From positions 1 through 29,421 of the IMG/VR virus record IMGVR_UViG_3300034061_000860: 29,421 bases of DNA. The stretch is one strand, 5' to 3'. Under the pieces are notes generated by a model. That model ran no database searches. It saw only the letters and a list, made by a program, of their open reading frames with translations, and was not told the DNA's origin. Each line of letters opens with the position of its first letter. Position 1 is the stretch's first letter. Made by a program: the position numbers and the translations under genes. This stretch comes from a virus. Below are positions 22,173 through 29,259 of the stretch, one piece after another.

Positions 22173-24203
22173 TTATAACTTACTCGATAAGTTTTTTAAA
22201 AATTCAGCATTAGTCTTTTGAATACGACTATTCTTTTCAGCCATCTGCATTTCTACAATTTTAGAGTTTTGTTTTAAATCTGCTTCTTTTAACATCAGTT
22301 CTGCTATTTTTACTCTACGATCAAACTCTTGCTGAACTTGATCATTAGGATTATTTCCTTTTGATAAGTCACTTACAATTTGAGCTTGAGCTTTCTGAGG
22401 TGCTAATTGAGTTTCTACAACAGCTTTCTCAGCTTCTGCAGCAGACTTAGCAGCATCTGCTTTAGTCTTCTCTACAAGAGCTTGTTTACCCATCATCTCT
22501 AACTGCATGTTAGCTTGTTGCATTTCAGCTTGCTGAGGATCAGGCTGACTCATCTTCTGTAGCGTAGCTATAATTTCTTCACGATTAGAAAGACTAGAAG
22601 CAGCAATAATACCCTGCAACAGTACTGGAGTAATTGGAGACTGAGCACCTAAAGTAGACATTAAGCCCATCATCTGCTGTTGTTCGTACTCACGAGCTAC
22701 CATTCCTAGGGTAGATACAGGCAAGAACACAAAGTCTTGTACAGGATAACGATCTGGGTCAAACTGCATGAATCTGTAGGCAGCTTTAGTAATGAAGGGG
22801 ATTAAGAAGTCTTCTTGGAAGTTAATTAAGGTACGCTTGTTCTTCTTCATCAAGCCTGAGAGAGCCATAGATAAGCCAGCACCTGAGGCTTCACCAGAAG
22901 CTACTTGTCCAGGCATAGCAGTACTATCAATTGTACCTGTAGCTTGGAGGAGCATTGCTTGGAAGTTCTGAGCAGTCTGGAAGTTCTGAGGATCAGTCGT
23001 ACCAAACTTGAATGGCATCATAATCTCGTTAGGATTACCGTTGACTAAGATATTCTTACCAGGACGTACATCAAACTTAGCACCACGTGGTAGCCTTGTA
23101 GCGTCCATAGCCATCATAGGTGATGTAGTAAGAGCTAAGGAATCTAAGTGACTACGGATCTGAGCGTCAATAGCTTTTTGCATATTGTAGCCCTTCTCAG
23201 CAGTACCACGACCCCAGAAACGACCAGGCATGGAGTCAGCTTGATAAGCGACAATAGGACGATCCTTCATCATGTAAGGATTCTCTTCAGCTTTTAAGAG
23301 CCACTGATCATCAGCGATGATGACAATAGCCTCTACCATGTCTTGGTAGTCTTCAGCCATAGAACCTTCAGGGAATAGATCTACAATCTCTTCTCCGTCT
23401 TTCTTCTGTAACTCTTCTAAGTATTCCTTAGGAACAAGACCATAGTAGCGAATGACTCGTACCTTATCGTCCTGCTTAGGAGATATCTCTTGTACAGGTT
23501 CTAAGCTCATGTCGCTGTAGCTAGGAGTGATTCCTACCTTACGATATGTACCATCGACCATGCCCTGAACAATCTTGTAATAAGGGACATACTCCTCAAT
23601 TGCAACACCTAAGGATGATTCTATATCACGAGCGTTAGGGTCAATGAGGAAGTTACGACAGTTGATTGGGTGGAGTTGAACCATGAACTTCTTCTGTTCA
23701 CTTACACCGATAGCTGCCATAGCAGTGCCAGGGATAGGCTGGGTGGAAGGAGACATCACTGTCTTCTCTTCTACGGTAATCTCTCCGATACCTGTACCGT
23801 ATAGTTCTCCTAAGAGAATAATATCATCTAATGCTTTCTTAACCTTTGAGAACTTAAAGTCCTCATGCATCTGTTGACGTACTAAAGCAATGTCATTCTT
23901 GTCTTGATCCATACGATCATCAACAATATCAAAGAACTCACCACGACCAAAGACAGCTTCAGAAATCTCAGCTTGCTTCGACTCAACAGCTTGCTGGAGG
24001 GCGGGAGTAACAAGACGAGATCTCTCGGACTCACGAGTCTTGTCAAGCCCATCCCAGATTCCTCTGAATAATCTTTCATACTCTTCCCATTTATCTAAGT
24101 AGTTCACATCTCGGTGATCTCTCCAACGATTGCAATGATCTACAATGAATGAGACTAACTCACGATCACCTTCTGTTGCTATGTCTTCTTTAAATTCAGC
24201 CAT
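22173..24203 (-). CDS. Portal protein (P22 gp1-like)
   Basis: 676 aa. It forms the dodecameric DNA channel and packaging-motor dock. The N-terminal helix FIVDHCNRWRDHRDVNYLDKWEEYERLFRG (19-48), SRLVTPALQQAVESKQAEI (62-80) and LGELYGTGIGEI are standard for this portal family. PYMMKDRPIVAYQADSMPGRFWGRGTAEKG carries the conserved GRFWGRG turn. The last 120 residues are a Gln/Ala/Lys helix (KSAAEAEKAVVETQLAPQKAQAQ), consistent with a barrel helix. Directly upstream are terL and terS, separated only by the HEXXH protein. Confidence 0.9.
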   Translation of the reverse strand: MAEFKEDIATEGDRELVSFIVDHCNRWRDHRDVNYLDKWEEYERLFRGIWDGLDKTRESERSRLVTPALQQAVESKQAEISEAVFGRGEFFDIVDDRMDQDKNDIALVRQQMHEDFKFSKVKKALDDIILLGELYGTGIGEITVEEKTVMSPSTQPIPGTAMAAIGVSEQKKFMVQLHPINCRNFLIDPNARDIESSLGVAIEEYVPYYKIVQGMVDGTYRKVGITPSYSDMSLEPVQEISPKQDDKVRVIRYYGLVPKEYLEELQKKDGEEIVDLFPEGSMAEDYQDMVEAIVIIADDQWLLKAEENPYMMKDRPIVAYQADSMPGRFWGRGTAEKGYNMQKAIDAQIRSHLDSLALTTSPMMAMDATRLPRGAKFDVRPGKNILVNGNPNEIMMPFKFGTTDPQNFQTAQNFQAMLLQATGTIDSTAMPGQVASGEASGAGLSMALSGLMKKNKRTLINFQEDFLIPFITKAAYRFMQFDPDRYPVQDFVFLPVSTLGMVAREYEQQQMMGLMSTLGAQSPITPVLLQGIIAASSLSNREEIIATLQKMSQPDPQQAEMQQANMQLEMMGKQALVEKTKADAAKSAAEAEKAVVETQLAPQKAQAQIVSDLSKGNNPNDQVQQEFDRRVKIAELMLKEADLKQNSKIVEMQMAEKNSRIQKTNAEFLKNLSSKL

Positions 24204-24205
24204 TC

Positions 24206-25381
24206 TTACATTCCTTCAGGGATTGTGGATTGTGGTACTTGCATTTGAAACGGATCTGCCATCGCTGCCTGAGGAGCAATCTCAGCACGAGGAGCAGTCA
24301 TGTTATCAATTGTTACACCTGCCATCATGTTCTGAGGATCTGTCTCGATAGCTCTCATTGCAGGATTAGCAGCTCTTTCTGTGGCACTCATACCACGACG
24401 CTGCTCAGTCTGACGAGCGAATACTTCTCCAGCTACTTTCATGTAGTCTGCTACAGCTTTATTATAACCCTGACTTGCTTGGTCTTTAGCTTGGAGTGCT
24501 GTGCTTATTGTAGGATAATTACTAGCTTTTGCTATAAACTTATCTACCATTTGTTTATCTTTAAACGATTGCTCTAAAGATTTACGAGCAGATAGTCCAT
24601 CTGGTCTAGATAACGCAGCAATTGCTTCTGCTACGTTGTCAGGATTAAATCCAAGCTTCTCTGTCTTTCCAAAGCGTAGGCTTTCAGCAGGAGATTGAGT
24701 AATAGCTTTTGTTAAGGAACTGGTTGCTTGATTGTAGGAGTCGTTCTGGTTTAGAACACCAGTAAAGCTTTCACCTCTAGTGAATAACTCTTTACCTTGG
24801 ACATAGTGTTGGATCTCGTGTAGAGCTACTTTAACTGGAGTATCTTCTTTCTTCCAGTCAGGATGTTGGCGATTAAACAGGATCATGTTCTGCTCAGGAG
24901 CGTAAGCTGCTAAACGAGGGGAGACAGGATCATCGATAAAACTAACTGTTACGTCTTCGATGTCTGGATACGCTTTCTTTAACACATCTGCTTTGAATAT
25001 TTCATCGAAGGTTAAGATTTCATTCTCAGGGATCTTATTAAGATCTACACCTTTTTGTAAGTCTACATTCTTATCGCTGATCTCTAGCATTGCCTTGTTA
25101 GCTACAGGATCAAATGCTATGGCTTCTTTAGCGTAAAGATTATCCCACTCCTGGGCAGGTAACTTAAACCAATCACGCTGTGCGTTCTCTAAGAGATTCG
25201 TAGCAGCAGGAGCGTCAATCATTCCTGCCTCACCTAAGTTACTAATACCTTCTCTACCAATAAACATCTCAGGGACGAGACTAGGTGTTGCTCTTGTAGT
25301 GCCTTTAAACAAGCCTTGTGCTTCCAGGTTATCCACTAACGCAGGAGCTACCATCCTAAACAAGCTACCAGTTATACTCAT
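24206..25381 (-). CDS. Putative virion-associated protein with HEXXH zinc-metallopeptidase motif
   Basis: 391 aa. Residues 145-195 read as a strand, NMILFNRQHPDW, then VKVALHEIQHYVQG with H188, E189 and H192 forming HEXXH. About 127 residues later GEVFARQTEQRR (318-329) gives E319 as a candidate third ligand. This arrangement (HEIQHxxQ ... GExxAR) resembles the metallopeptidase-like domains of large polyvalent proteins of phages and mobile elements (LPD23-like, from memory). The N- and C-termini are Pro/Met-rich linkers. It lies exactly between terL and portal with 2-nt and 0-nt gaps, so it is co-expressed with the packaging machinery. Possible roles are head protein processing or a packaged protease delivered to the host. 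No function is proven. Confidence 0.6.
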   Translation of the reverse strand: MSITGSLFRMVAPALVDNLEAQGLFKGTTRATPSLVPEMFIGREGISNLGEAGMIDAPAATNLLENAQRDWFKLPAQEWDNLYAKEAIAFDPVANKAMLEISDKNVDLQKGVDLNKIPENEILTFDEIFKADVLKKAYPDIEDVTVSFIDDPVSPRLAAYAPEQNMILFNRQHPDWKKEDTPVKVALHEIQHYVQGKELFTRGESFTGVLNQNDSYNQATSSLTKAITQSPAESLRFGKTEKLGFNPDNVAEAIAALSRPDGLSARKSLEQSFKDKQMVDKFIAKASNYPTISTALQAKDQASQGYNKAVADYMKVAGEVFARQTEQRRGMSATERAANPAMRAIETDPQNMMAGVTIDNMTAPRAEIAPQAAMADPFQMQVPQSTIPEGM

Positions 25382-26635
25382 TTAATATCCCGATATAAAA
25401 TCATTAGGTTCATATTCATCGTCCATCTCATCTGTAAAGTATGTTGTTACAGCTAACTGGTCGACATAAGATAAAGCATCCACTAAGTCGTCATGCACCT
25501 GCGAAGTAGGGAACATTAGAAGCTGATCCACAAACTGTGTCCAATTCTCTTCTTCATTCAGTGTTACCTTACCATGCTCGAATCGTCCTTGTAATGCCCA
25601 GACAATCCTTTCAGTCTTTTGTTTACCACCATGCGTTAAGTCTTGTATCGTTGCGTAGACGTTGTTTGATCTCATTAGATCACTGAGGTAGGGCAGTACA
25701 GCGTTACGTACTGTTCCTCTTTCAATTCCTACACCTACTGGTTGAAAGTCTCTGATGTTCTTAAGAATCCTAGCTGCAGCATCCTTAACATCCCAGCGTC
25801 CATGCTCAATCTTCTTTATAAACCATTCACCATCTTCAGTTACTTTAACCACTGCGATAGCTGATTCATCTAATTTCTTTGCTCTAGAGGAGGAGTAGTT
25901 AACATTAGTAAAACCTGCTAAGTCTATTGCTATGTAATAAACACCTTCAGCAGGTTCTTCTCCGTACTTTATCCACTGTTCCTTGAATAAGTCTGTTCCT
26001 GCGTTATCAAAGCTTGCTTCGTATTCCTGCTTAAAACTAAACGAAGATAATGTCTTCTTAGCTCCCTCAATTTCTTTAGGATCGATAAGTGGGTTATCCT
26101 TCGTCGTAAAGTGCCAGCTCTGCCACTCCTCATCTTCTTCAGACGACCCCAAGTTATACATATCGTAGAACCAGTTGCGTCCCTTCGGAGTGCCAATAAA
26201 GAGTGCTTTACCCTTTTTGTCTGATAACGAAGCACGTAAGACCTTCTCCCAGGTATCTGGTTTAATGTCAGCTACCTCGTCCAAGACCAGGAATGTTAAG
26301 CTGACCCCTCGAAGGGTATCTGGTCTATCAGCACCTCTGACGTAGATCTTAGCACCATTAATCAAAGTGATGTCCATGTTATTCACATGGGAGTTTGCTA
26401 TCACATCTCTACCCAGCTCCATCAGCAAGTCCCAGATAATCTGTCTTGCTTGCCCTTGGGTAGGAGCTACATACATCACTGCTGAGCCTTGAGGACACCT
26501 CAGTCCCTCTACCAAGAGGGCTACTGCTGAGAGTCTGCTCTTACCACAACGTCGTCCTGCTACGATAACCTTAAACCTTGTGTCATCGCTAAATACTTTC
26601 TTTTGCCAGGGCAGTAGCTCGAAGTTAAGATTCAT
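25382..26635 (-). CDS. terL: Terminase large subunit (TerL)
   Basis: 417 aa, the ATP-driven DNA packaging motor and nuclease. Walker A AGRRCGKS at 26-33, Walker B FLVLDE at 116-121, coupling motif FIGTPKGRNWFYD at 147-159. The RNase H-like nuclease has acidic residues D239 (AIDLAG), E306 (IERG) and D383/D384/D387 (HDDLVDALSY). All expected catalytic residues are present. It overlaps terS by 11 nt. The short length is normal for podoviral terminases of this type. Confidence 0.96.
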   Translation of the reverse strand: MNLNFELLPWQKKVFSDDTRFKVIVAGRRCGKSRLSAVALLVEGLRCPQGSAVMYVAPTQGQARQIIWDLLMELGRDVIANSHVNNMDITLINGAKIYVRGADRPDTLRGVSLTFLVLDEVADIKPDTWEKVLRASLSDKKGKALFIGTPKGRNWFYDMYNLGSSEEDEEWQSWHFTTKDNPLIDPKEIEGAKKTLSSFSFKQEYEASFDNAGTDLFKEQWIKYGEEPAEGVYYIAIDLAGFTNVNYSSSRAKKLDESAIAVVKVTEDGEWFIKKIEHGRWDVKDAAARILKNIRDFQPVGVGIERGTVRNAVLPYLSDLMRSNNVYATIQDLTHGGKQKTERIVWALQGRFEHGKVTLNEEENWTQFVDQLLMFPTSQVHDDLVDALSYVDQLAVTTYFTDEMDDEYEPNDFISGY

Positions 26636-27053
26636 CTTCGTCTACCATGTCGATGGTCTCTACAGCTTCCACCTTAGTCTCACCCAAGCCAGTGATGTTA
26701 ATTGTTACAGCATTCCGCTGACCCTTAGCATCCTTTTCAAAGAGTGAGACAGGTAGAAGTCTGTCCATGCACATCTTTAGACATGCTACCTGATCTTTGT
26801 CTTCATCGTCTAAGGCTTTTCTTAAGACAGTGTCTATGACCTTAGTTCCAGTAGTACTCAGGAGTCTAGCTTTAAATTCTTGTATTCTTCCTGTGTCACC
26901 CTGGGGTCTACCTACCTTACCTCTTTTACGCTTAGCTTCTACGACAGCCTTAGGAGGACGACCCCTACGTGGTATAGACACAACAACTGAATTATCTTCT
27001 TTATCTTCTAAGTTCACTTCTAAGCCTTTTCCTACGTGAGTAGAGACTAACAT
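26625..27053 (-). CDS. terS: Terminase small subunit-like DNA-packaging protein (TerS)
   Basis: 142 aa, first gene of the leftward late operon. Residues 25-55 contain AT-hook-like basic motifs (SIPRRGRPPK and KVGRPQGD) that could grip AT-rich DNA. Residues 57-105 form a helical core (IQEFKARLLSTTGTKVIDTV, then MCMDRLLPVS) of the type seen in small terminase-like proteins preceding terL. The C-terminus is acidic. The ribosome site is weak, and a 9-bp hairpin ends close upstream, so translation may be controlled. The family call rests on position and core pattern. Confidence 0.75.
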   Translation of the reverse strand: MLVSTHVGKGLEVNLEDKEDNSVVVSIPRRGRPPKAVVEAKRKRGKVGRPQGDTGRIQEFKARLLSTTGTKVIDTVLRKALDDEDKDQVACLKMCMDRLLPVSLFEKDAKGQRNAVTINITGLGETKVEAVETIDMVDEDES

Positions 27054-27067
27054 TTAAAATTACTTCT

Positions 27068-27088
27068 CTTCTAAGTTATACTTAGAAG
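27068..27088 (-). promoter_or_regulatory. Perfect 9-bp hairpin in the terS leader
   Basis: CTTCTAAGT (27068-27076), 3-nt spacer, ACTTAGAAG (27080-27088). It lies 15-35 nt upstream of the terS ATG within the predicted leader of about 110 nt, and is followed by no T-run, so it is not an intrinsic terminator. It may shield the weak ribosome site, act as an RNase III-type processing site or bind a regulator as DNA. Confidence 0.7.
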
Positions 27089-27173
27089 TTAACTAAGTAG
27101 TTTTTATATTATTTGGTTTTTATATTGTATTTACTTAGGAACTGACTTAGCGTTTTTTCTCCTTAGTACAACT

Positions 27174-27202
27174 ATTATACCATACTTATTAGAATTTGTC
27201 AA
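27174..27202 (-). promoter_or_regulatory. Consensus sigma70 promoter with extended -10 (packaging / portal unit)
   Basis: Minus strand: perfect -35 TTGACA (27202-27197), 17-bp spacer, TGG then perfect -10 TATAAT (27179-27174). Expected start near 27167 gives a 113-nt leader to terS. Same architecture as the promoters at 20403-20431 and 13771-13799. Confidence 0.93.
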
Positions 27203-27560
27203 GTAATATTTTACTATGATGTTGACTACGTAGCACATTATGTACAATACCTGTCTATTTTGTGTACTATAGCTAACACTTCTATGCGGGTCTACCCAGT
27301 AAACTAGCACGTATTCCGCAACTGTAGCTAACTAGCCTTTATTAATCACTAACGTAGCTCATCTTCTACTATCTTCTTAGATTCCTAAGCTATTGATTTA
27401 TATATAATACCTTATCTGTAGTCTTCTGTCGTTAACTTCCTTAATATGCTTAATTATTAGGCACTTCTTAGTTTAACTTTTTAGGTGTTTTAGAGGGTTA
27501 TAACGTACTAGATTGTTGCGAGAGCCCCCTCCCCCATGCATAAAAATTCTACAGTGTCAA

Positions 27561-27583
27561 TAGGGGTAAACACCTATAGACAA
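27561..27583 (+). repeat. Early control repeat, copy A
   Basis: TAGGGGTAAACACC followed by TATAGACAA, shared with the copies at 27665 and 29009. It contains the inverted pair ATAGG-N8-CCTAT. A TAGACA -35-like hexamer lies at 27577-27582, with a weak TGC-TAAGAG -10 after 17 bp, so this copy may be an operator rather than an active promoter. Confidence 0.6.
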
Positions 27584-27662
27584 ACTAGCTAGAATCTGCT
27601 AAGAGAGGGAGTCATAGTGTCACTCTATCGCTATCCAGGACTCAATAGACTAAACCTATAAT

Positions 27663-27708
27663 ACTAGGGTAAACACTTATAGACTTACCTGGTAGCTTGT
27701 GAGATACT
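27663..27708 (+). promoter_or_regulatory. Early promoter candidate, copy B (for the gene at 27740)
   Basis: ACTAGGGTAAACACTTATAG (27663-27682) overlaps the -35 TAGACT (27680-27685); 17 bp later comes TGA then -10 GATACT (27703-27708). It lies 32 bases before the ATG at 27740. Confidence 0.6.
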
Positions 27709-27739
27709 ACCACTGTAGTTAACTAATGGAGGTAATACA

Positions 27740-27985
27740 ATGAAATTTACATTCTTAAAACTAATTGATCAAAAGAAAGTAGTACCTATGGCTTTATTAC
27801 CTGAGCAAGCTAATGATAAATTTACCTGGCAGATCGATGATACCGACGTACTAGAGTATGATCCTAAGACTAAGCAATTCAGTTTAGAAGTATACGATTT
27901 TATCGATGACGATTACGAGCTAGTCAACACCTTAGGGCATGATGACGCTTACCAGGTAGCACTACAGAATAACATAGTATACTAA
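27740..27985 (+). CDS. Small acidic hypothetical early protein
   Basis: 81 aa with a strong GGAGG site at 27728-27732. It is acidic: MKFTFLKLIDQKKVVPMALL, then WQIDDTDVLEYDPKTKQFSL and a YDFIDDDYELVNTLGHDDAY segment. Predicted mixed strands and helices, net charge strongly negative, no transmembrane helix. Acidic proteins of this size are often DNA mimics or host-takeover factors in early phage regions, but no family is recognised and that role is speculation. A promoter cassette lies on each side. Confidence 0.75.
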   Translation: MKFTFLKLIDQKKVVPMALLPEQANDKFTWQIDDTDVLEYDPKTKQFSLEVYDFIDDDYELVNTLGHDDAYQVALQNNIVY

Positions 27986-28027
27986 GGGTTTATCCTAGTA
28001 GACAAATTCAGTTTACTAGGGTATTCT
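27981..28027 (+). promoter_or_regulatory. Early promoter candidate, copy C (for the gene at 28052)
   Basis: Degenerate repeat ACTAAGGGTTTATCCTAG (27981-27998), then -35 TAGACA (27999-28004), 17-bp spacer and -10 TATTCT (28022-28027). The repeat overlaps the stop codon of the preceding gene. Confidence 0.62.
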
Positions 28028-28051
28028 TAAAACACTACAGGAGGGTTTACA

Positions 28052-28177
28052 ATGGAATTAACTTTAAAAGAGCGTAACATTTTGATGGAGTTACTTTGGT
28101 TAGAATACAAGACTTCGGAAAGTATTCAACGACAGGAAGAAGCTAAACAGTTACACGATAAAATATTGGAGGGTTAA
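28052..28177 (+). CDS. Very small hypothetical early protein
   Basis: 41 aa, starting ten nt after AGGAGGG. MELTLKERNILMELLWLEYK is followed by an amphipathic charged helix (ESIQRQEEAKQLHDKILEG). It could form a short helical hairpin or dimer. No family recognised. It is bracketed by promoter cassettes, so it appears to be expressed as an independent unit. Confidence 0.65.
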   Translation: MELTLKERNILMELLWLEYKTSESIQRQEEAKQLHDKILEG

Positions 28178-28194
28178 TTAGTTTAGTAGATATA

Positions 28195-28229
28195 TCTAGG
28201 GTTTTACTTGACTGTTTCAAAACCCTAGA
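28195..28229 (+). repeat. Perfect 11-bp inverted repeat over a promoter (operator candidate)
   Basis: TCTAGGGTTTT (28195-28205), 13-nt spacer, AAAACCCTAGA (28219-28229). The spacer contains the -35 box and the right arm fills most of the promoter spacer. It is not followed by a T-run, so it is not a terminator. The arms contain the CTAGGGT element of the other early promoter copies. Confidence 0.75.
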
Positions 28230-28236
28230 GTATATT
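28208..28236 (+). promoter_or_regulatory. Early promoter candidate, copy D (for the gene at 28263)
   Basis: -35 TTGACT (28208-28213), 17-bp spacer, -10 TATATT (28231-28236), the best-matching early promoter in the window, lying inside and after the inverted repeat at 28195-28229. Confidence 0.75.
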
Positions 28237-28262
28237 TATTAATAACGATGGAGGGTTAGGGT

Positions 28263-28400
28263 ATGTACCAATTTACAATTAATGGGAAAGACTTTAAATT
28301 TAAGACATTGAAAGAAGCAAGGTATTATGCACAATTTAATGAAGGTATGACAATTATTAAAAAGGTAAACAAAAATGATCAAGCTAAGCAAAACAAGTAA
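28263..28400 (+). CDS. Very small basic hypothetical early protein
   Basis: 45 aa after a GGAGGG site. MYQFTINGKDFKFKTLKEAR looks like two short strands and a helix, followed by YYAQFNEGMTIIKKV and a Lys/Asn/Gln tail. The INGKDFKFKTLKEAR pattern (strand, turn, strand, KEA helix) is frequent in tiny phage proteins. Function unknown. It overlaps the next gene by 26 nt, which suggests coupled translation. Confidence 0.68.
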   Translation: MYQFTINGKDFKFKTLKEARYYAQFNEGMTIIKKVNKNDQAKQNK

Positions 28401-29016
28401 ACTAGATGGGATTATGTCATGGTCTCTTCAAGCTTTGGATACATGCCCAGGAAGTAAAGACTCACTGGGTGAGCTCGTACCAGCATGCCAAGGGTGTTAC
28501 GCTACTACAGGTAATTACAGATTCCCTAATGTGAAAGCACCTAGGGAGTTCAATAGGGAAGACTGGAAGCGTGACGACTGGATAGATGACATGGTAAAAG
28601 CTTTAGATTCTAGTAGATACTTTAGATGGTTTGATAGTGGAGATATGTACGACGTTAAATTAGCCTATAAAATTCTACAAGTAATGGAAGTAACGCCTCA
28701 TTGTAAGCATTGGCTACCTACTAGAATGCATAAGTTTGACAAGTTTAAACACGCTATAACACGCATGCAGTCATTGCCTAATGTAGTGGTACGCTTTAGC
28801 TCTGATAGTGTCACTGGAGAGCGTATAGAGGGTTTAAATACTAGTACAATATTCAGTGATAACTTACCAGTAGGTGCTACAGAATGCCAAGCTTATCAAC
28901 ATGATGGTAAATGTAATGGGTGTCGGGCATGTTACGACAAGAGCGTGAGCGTGATAGCATACAAAGCTCATGGAGTTAAGATGGCAAAGGTTATTAAGAT
29001 TATGGCACTAGGGTAA
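28375..29016 (+). CDS. GP88-like cysteine-rich phage protein
   Basis: 213 aa. It begins IKLSKTSKLDGIMSWSLQAL, then TCPGSKDS (23-30), ACQGCYA (37-43) and NYRFPNVKAPREFNRE, the N-terminal pattern of the Gene product 88 (GP88) family found in phages and mobile elements. RWFDSGDMYDVKLAYKI (84-100) and HWLPTRMHKF follow. The C-terminus has a Cys set C171, C180, C183, C186 (GKCNGCRACYD), which with C24, C38 and C41 suggests one or two metal or Fe-S sites. The GP88 call is from memory of the motif. Function is unknown. Its stop codon is inside early repeat copy E. Confidence 0.75.
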   Translation: MIKLSKTSKLDGIMSWSLQALDTCPGSKDSLGELVPACQGCYATTGNYRFPNVKAPREFNREDWKRDDWIDDMVKALDSSRYFRWFDSGDMYDVKLAYKILQVMEVTPHCKHWLPTRMHKFDKFKHAITRMQSLPNVVVRFSSDSVTGERIEGLNTSTIFSDNLPVGATECQAYQHDGKCNGCRACYDKSVSVIAYKAHGVKMAKVIKIMALG

Positions 29017-29051
29017 ACACCTATAGACAATGCAGTAATTTATGGTAGAAT
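29007..29051 (+). promoter_or_regulatory. Early promoter candidate, copy E (for the gene at 29077)
   Basis: ACTAGGGTAAACACCTATAG (29007-29026) overlaps the -35 TAGACA (29024-29029); a 16-bp spacer ending TGG leads to -10 TAGAAT (29046-29051). The core is identical to copy A over TAAACACCTATAGACAA. It overlaps the stop codon of the GP88-like gene. Confidence 0.7.
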
Positions 29052-29076
29052 GTATTTAACTTAGGAGGGTTTAATT

Positions 29077-29259
29077 ATGATGGATACTTATCAAGCAGTA
29101 GGATTAGCAGAGGGATTTATTGAAGCAGATACTGAGGAGCAAGTACTTGAAGCATGGCAGACCTTAGTAGATACTGGTATGGCGTGGCAGTTACAAGGGT
29201 GGTTTGGACGTACTGCTAGGCATTTAATTGAGGAGGGTTATATTCATGAGCGTATGTAA
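29077..29259 (+). CDS. Small conserved hypothetical phage protein
   Basis: 60 aa with AGGAGG eight bases upstream of 29077 (a second ATG follows at once). YQAVGLAEGFIEADTEEQVL, then EAWQTLVDTGMAWQLQGWFG and RTARHLIEEG, a pattern I recognise from many phage early regions (Q-VG-AEGF, AWQ-L-DTG, LQG-FGRTA). Predicted helical. Unknown function. Its end overlaps the next gene by 14 nt, and that gene's ribosome site (AGGAGG) lies inside it. Confidence 0.78.
   Translation: MMDTYQAVGLAEGFIEADTEEQVLEAWQTLVDTGMAWQLQGWFGRTARHLIEEGYIHERM

Larger units (their letters stand above)
27054..27739 (+). other. Divergent intergenic region of 686 nt with control signals
   Basis: No gene or tRNA could be supported on either strand. 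It holds the terS leader hairpin and promoter on the left. On the right are two copies of the early promoter-type repeat (27561-27583, 27663-27685) and the GGAGG site for the gene at 27740. In the middle it is AT-rich with scattered TAGCTAAC repeats, and has a C5-T-C5 run at 27525-27535 (G5-A-G5 on the other strand). This is where the leftward late and rightward early programmes diverge, so an origin or packaging site could lie here; nothing in the sequence proves it. Confidence 0.6.

Noticed and set aside
21659-22213. 184-codon plus-strand ORF, Pro/Ser-rich
   Set aside because: It is the antisense of the collagen-like and coiled-coil part of the adhesin gene; its proline repeats are the complement of Gly-X-Y codons, and it has no ribosome site.
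27222-27248. Rightward promoter TTGACT ... TACAAT
   Set aside because: The spacer is only 15 bp, the repeat element is missing, and no gene lies within about 480 nt.
27054-27739. Possible tRNA gene in the non-coding region
   Set aside because: No cloverleaf with a TTCRA loop and matching acceptor stem could be assembled by eye.
28195-28229. Inverted repeat as an intrinsic terminator for the gene at 28052
   Set aside because: No T-run follows, the stem outer part is AT-rich, and it coincides with good -35 and -10 boxes.
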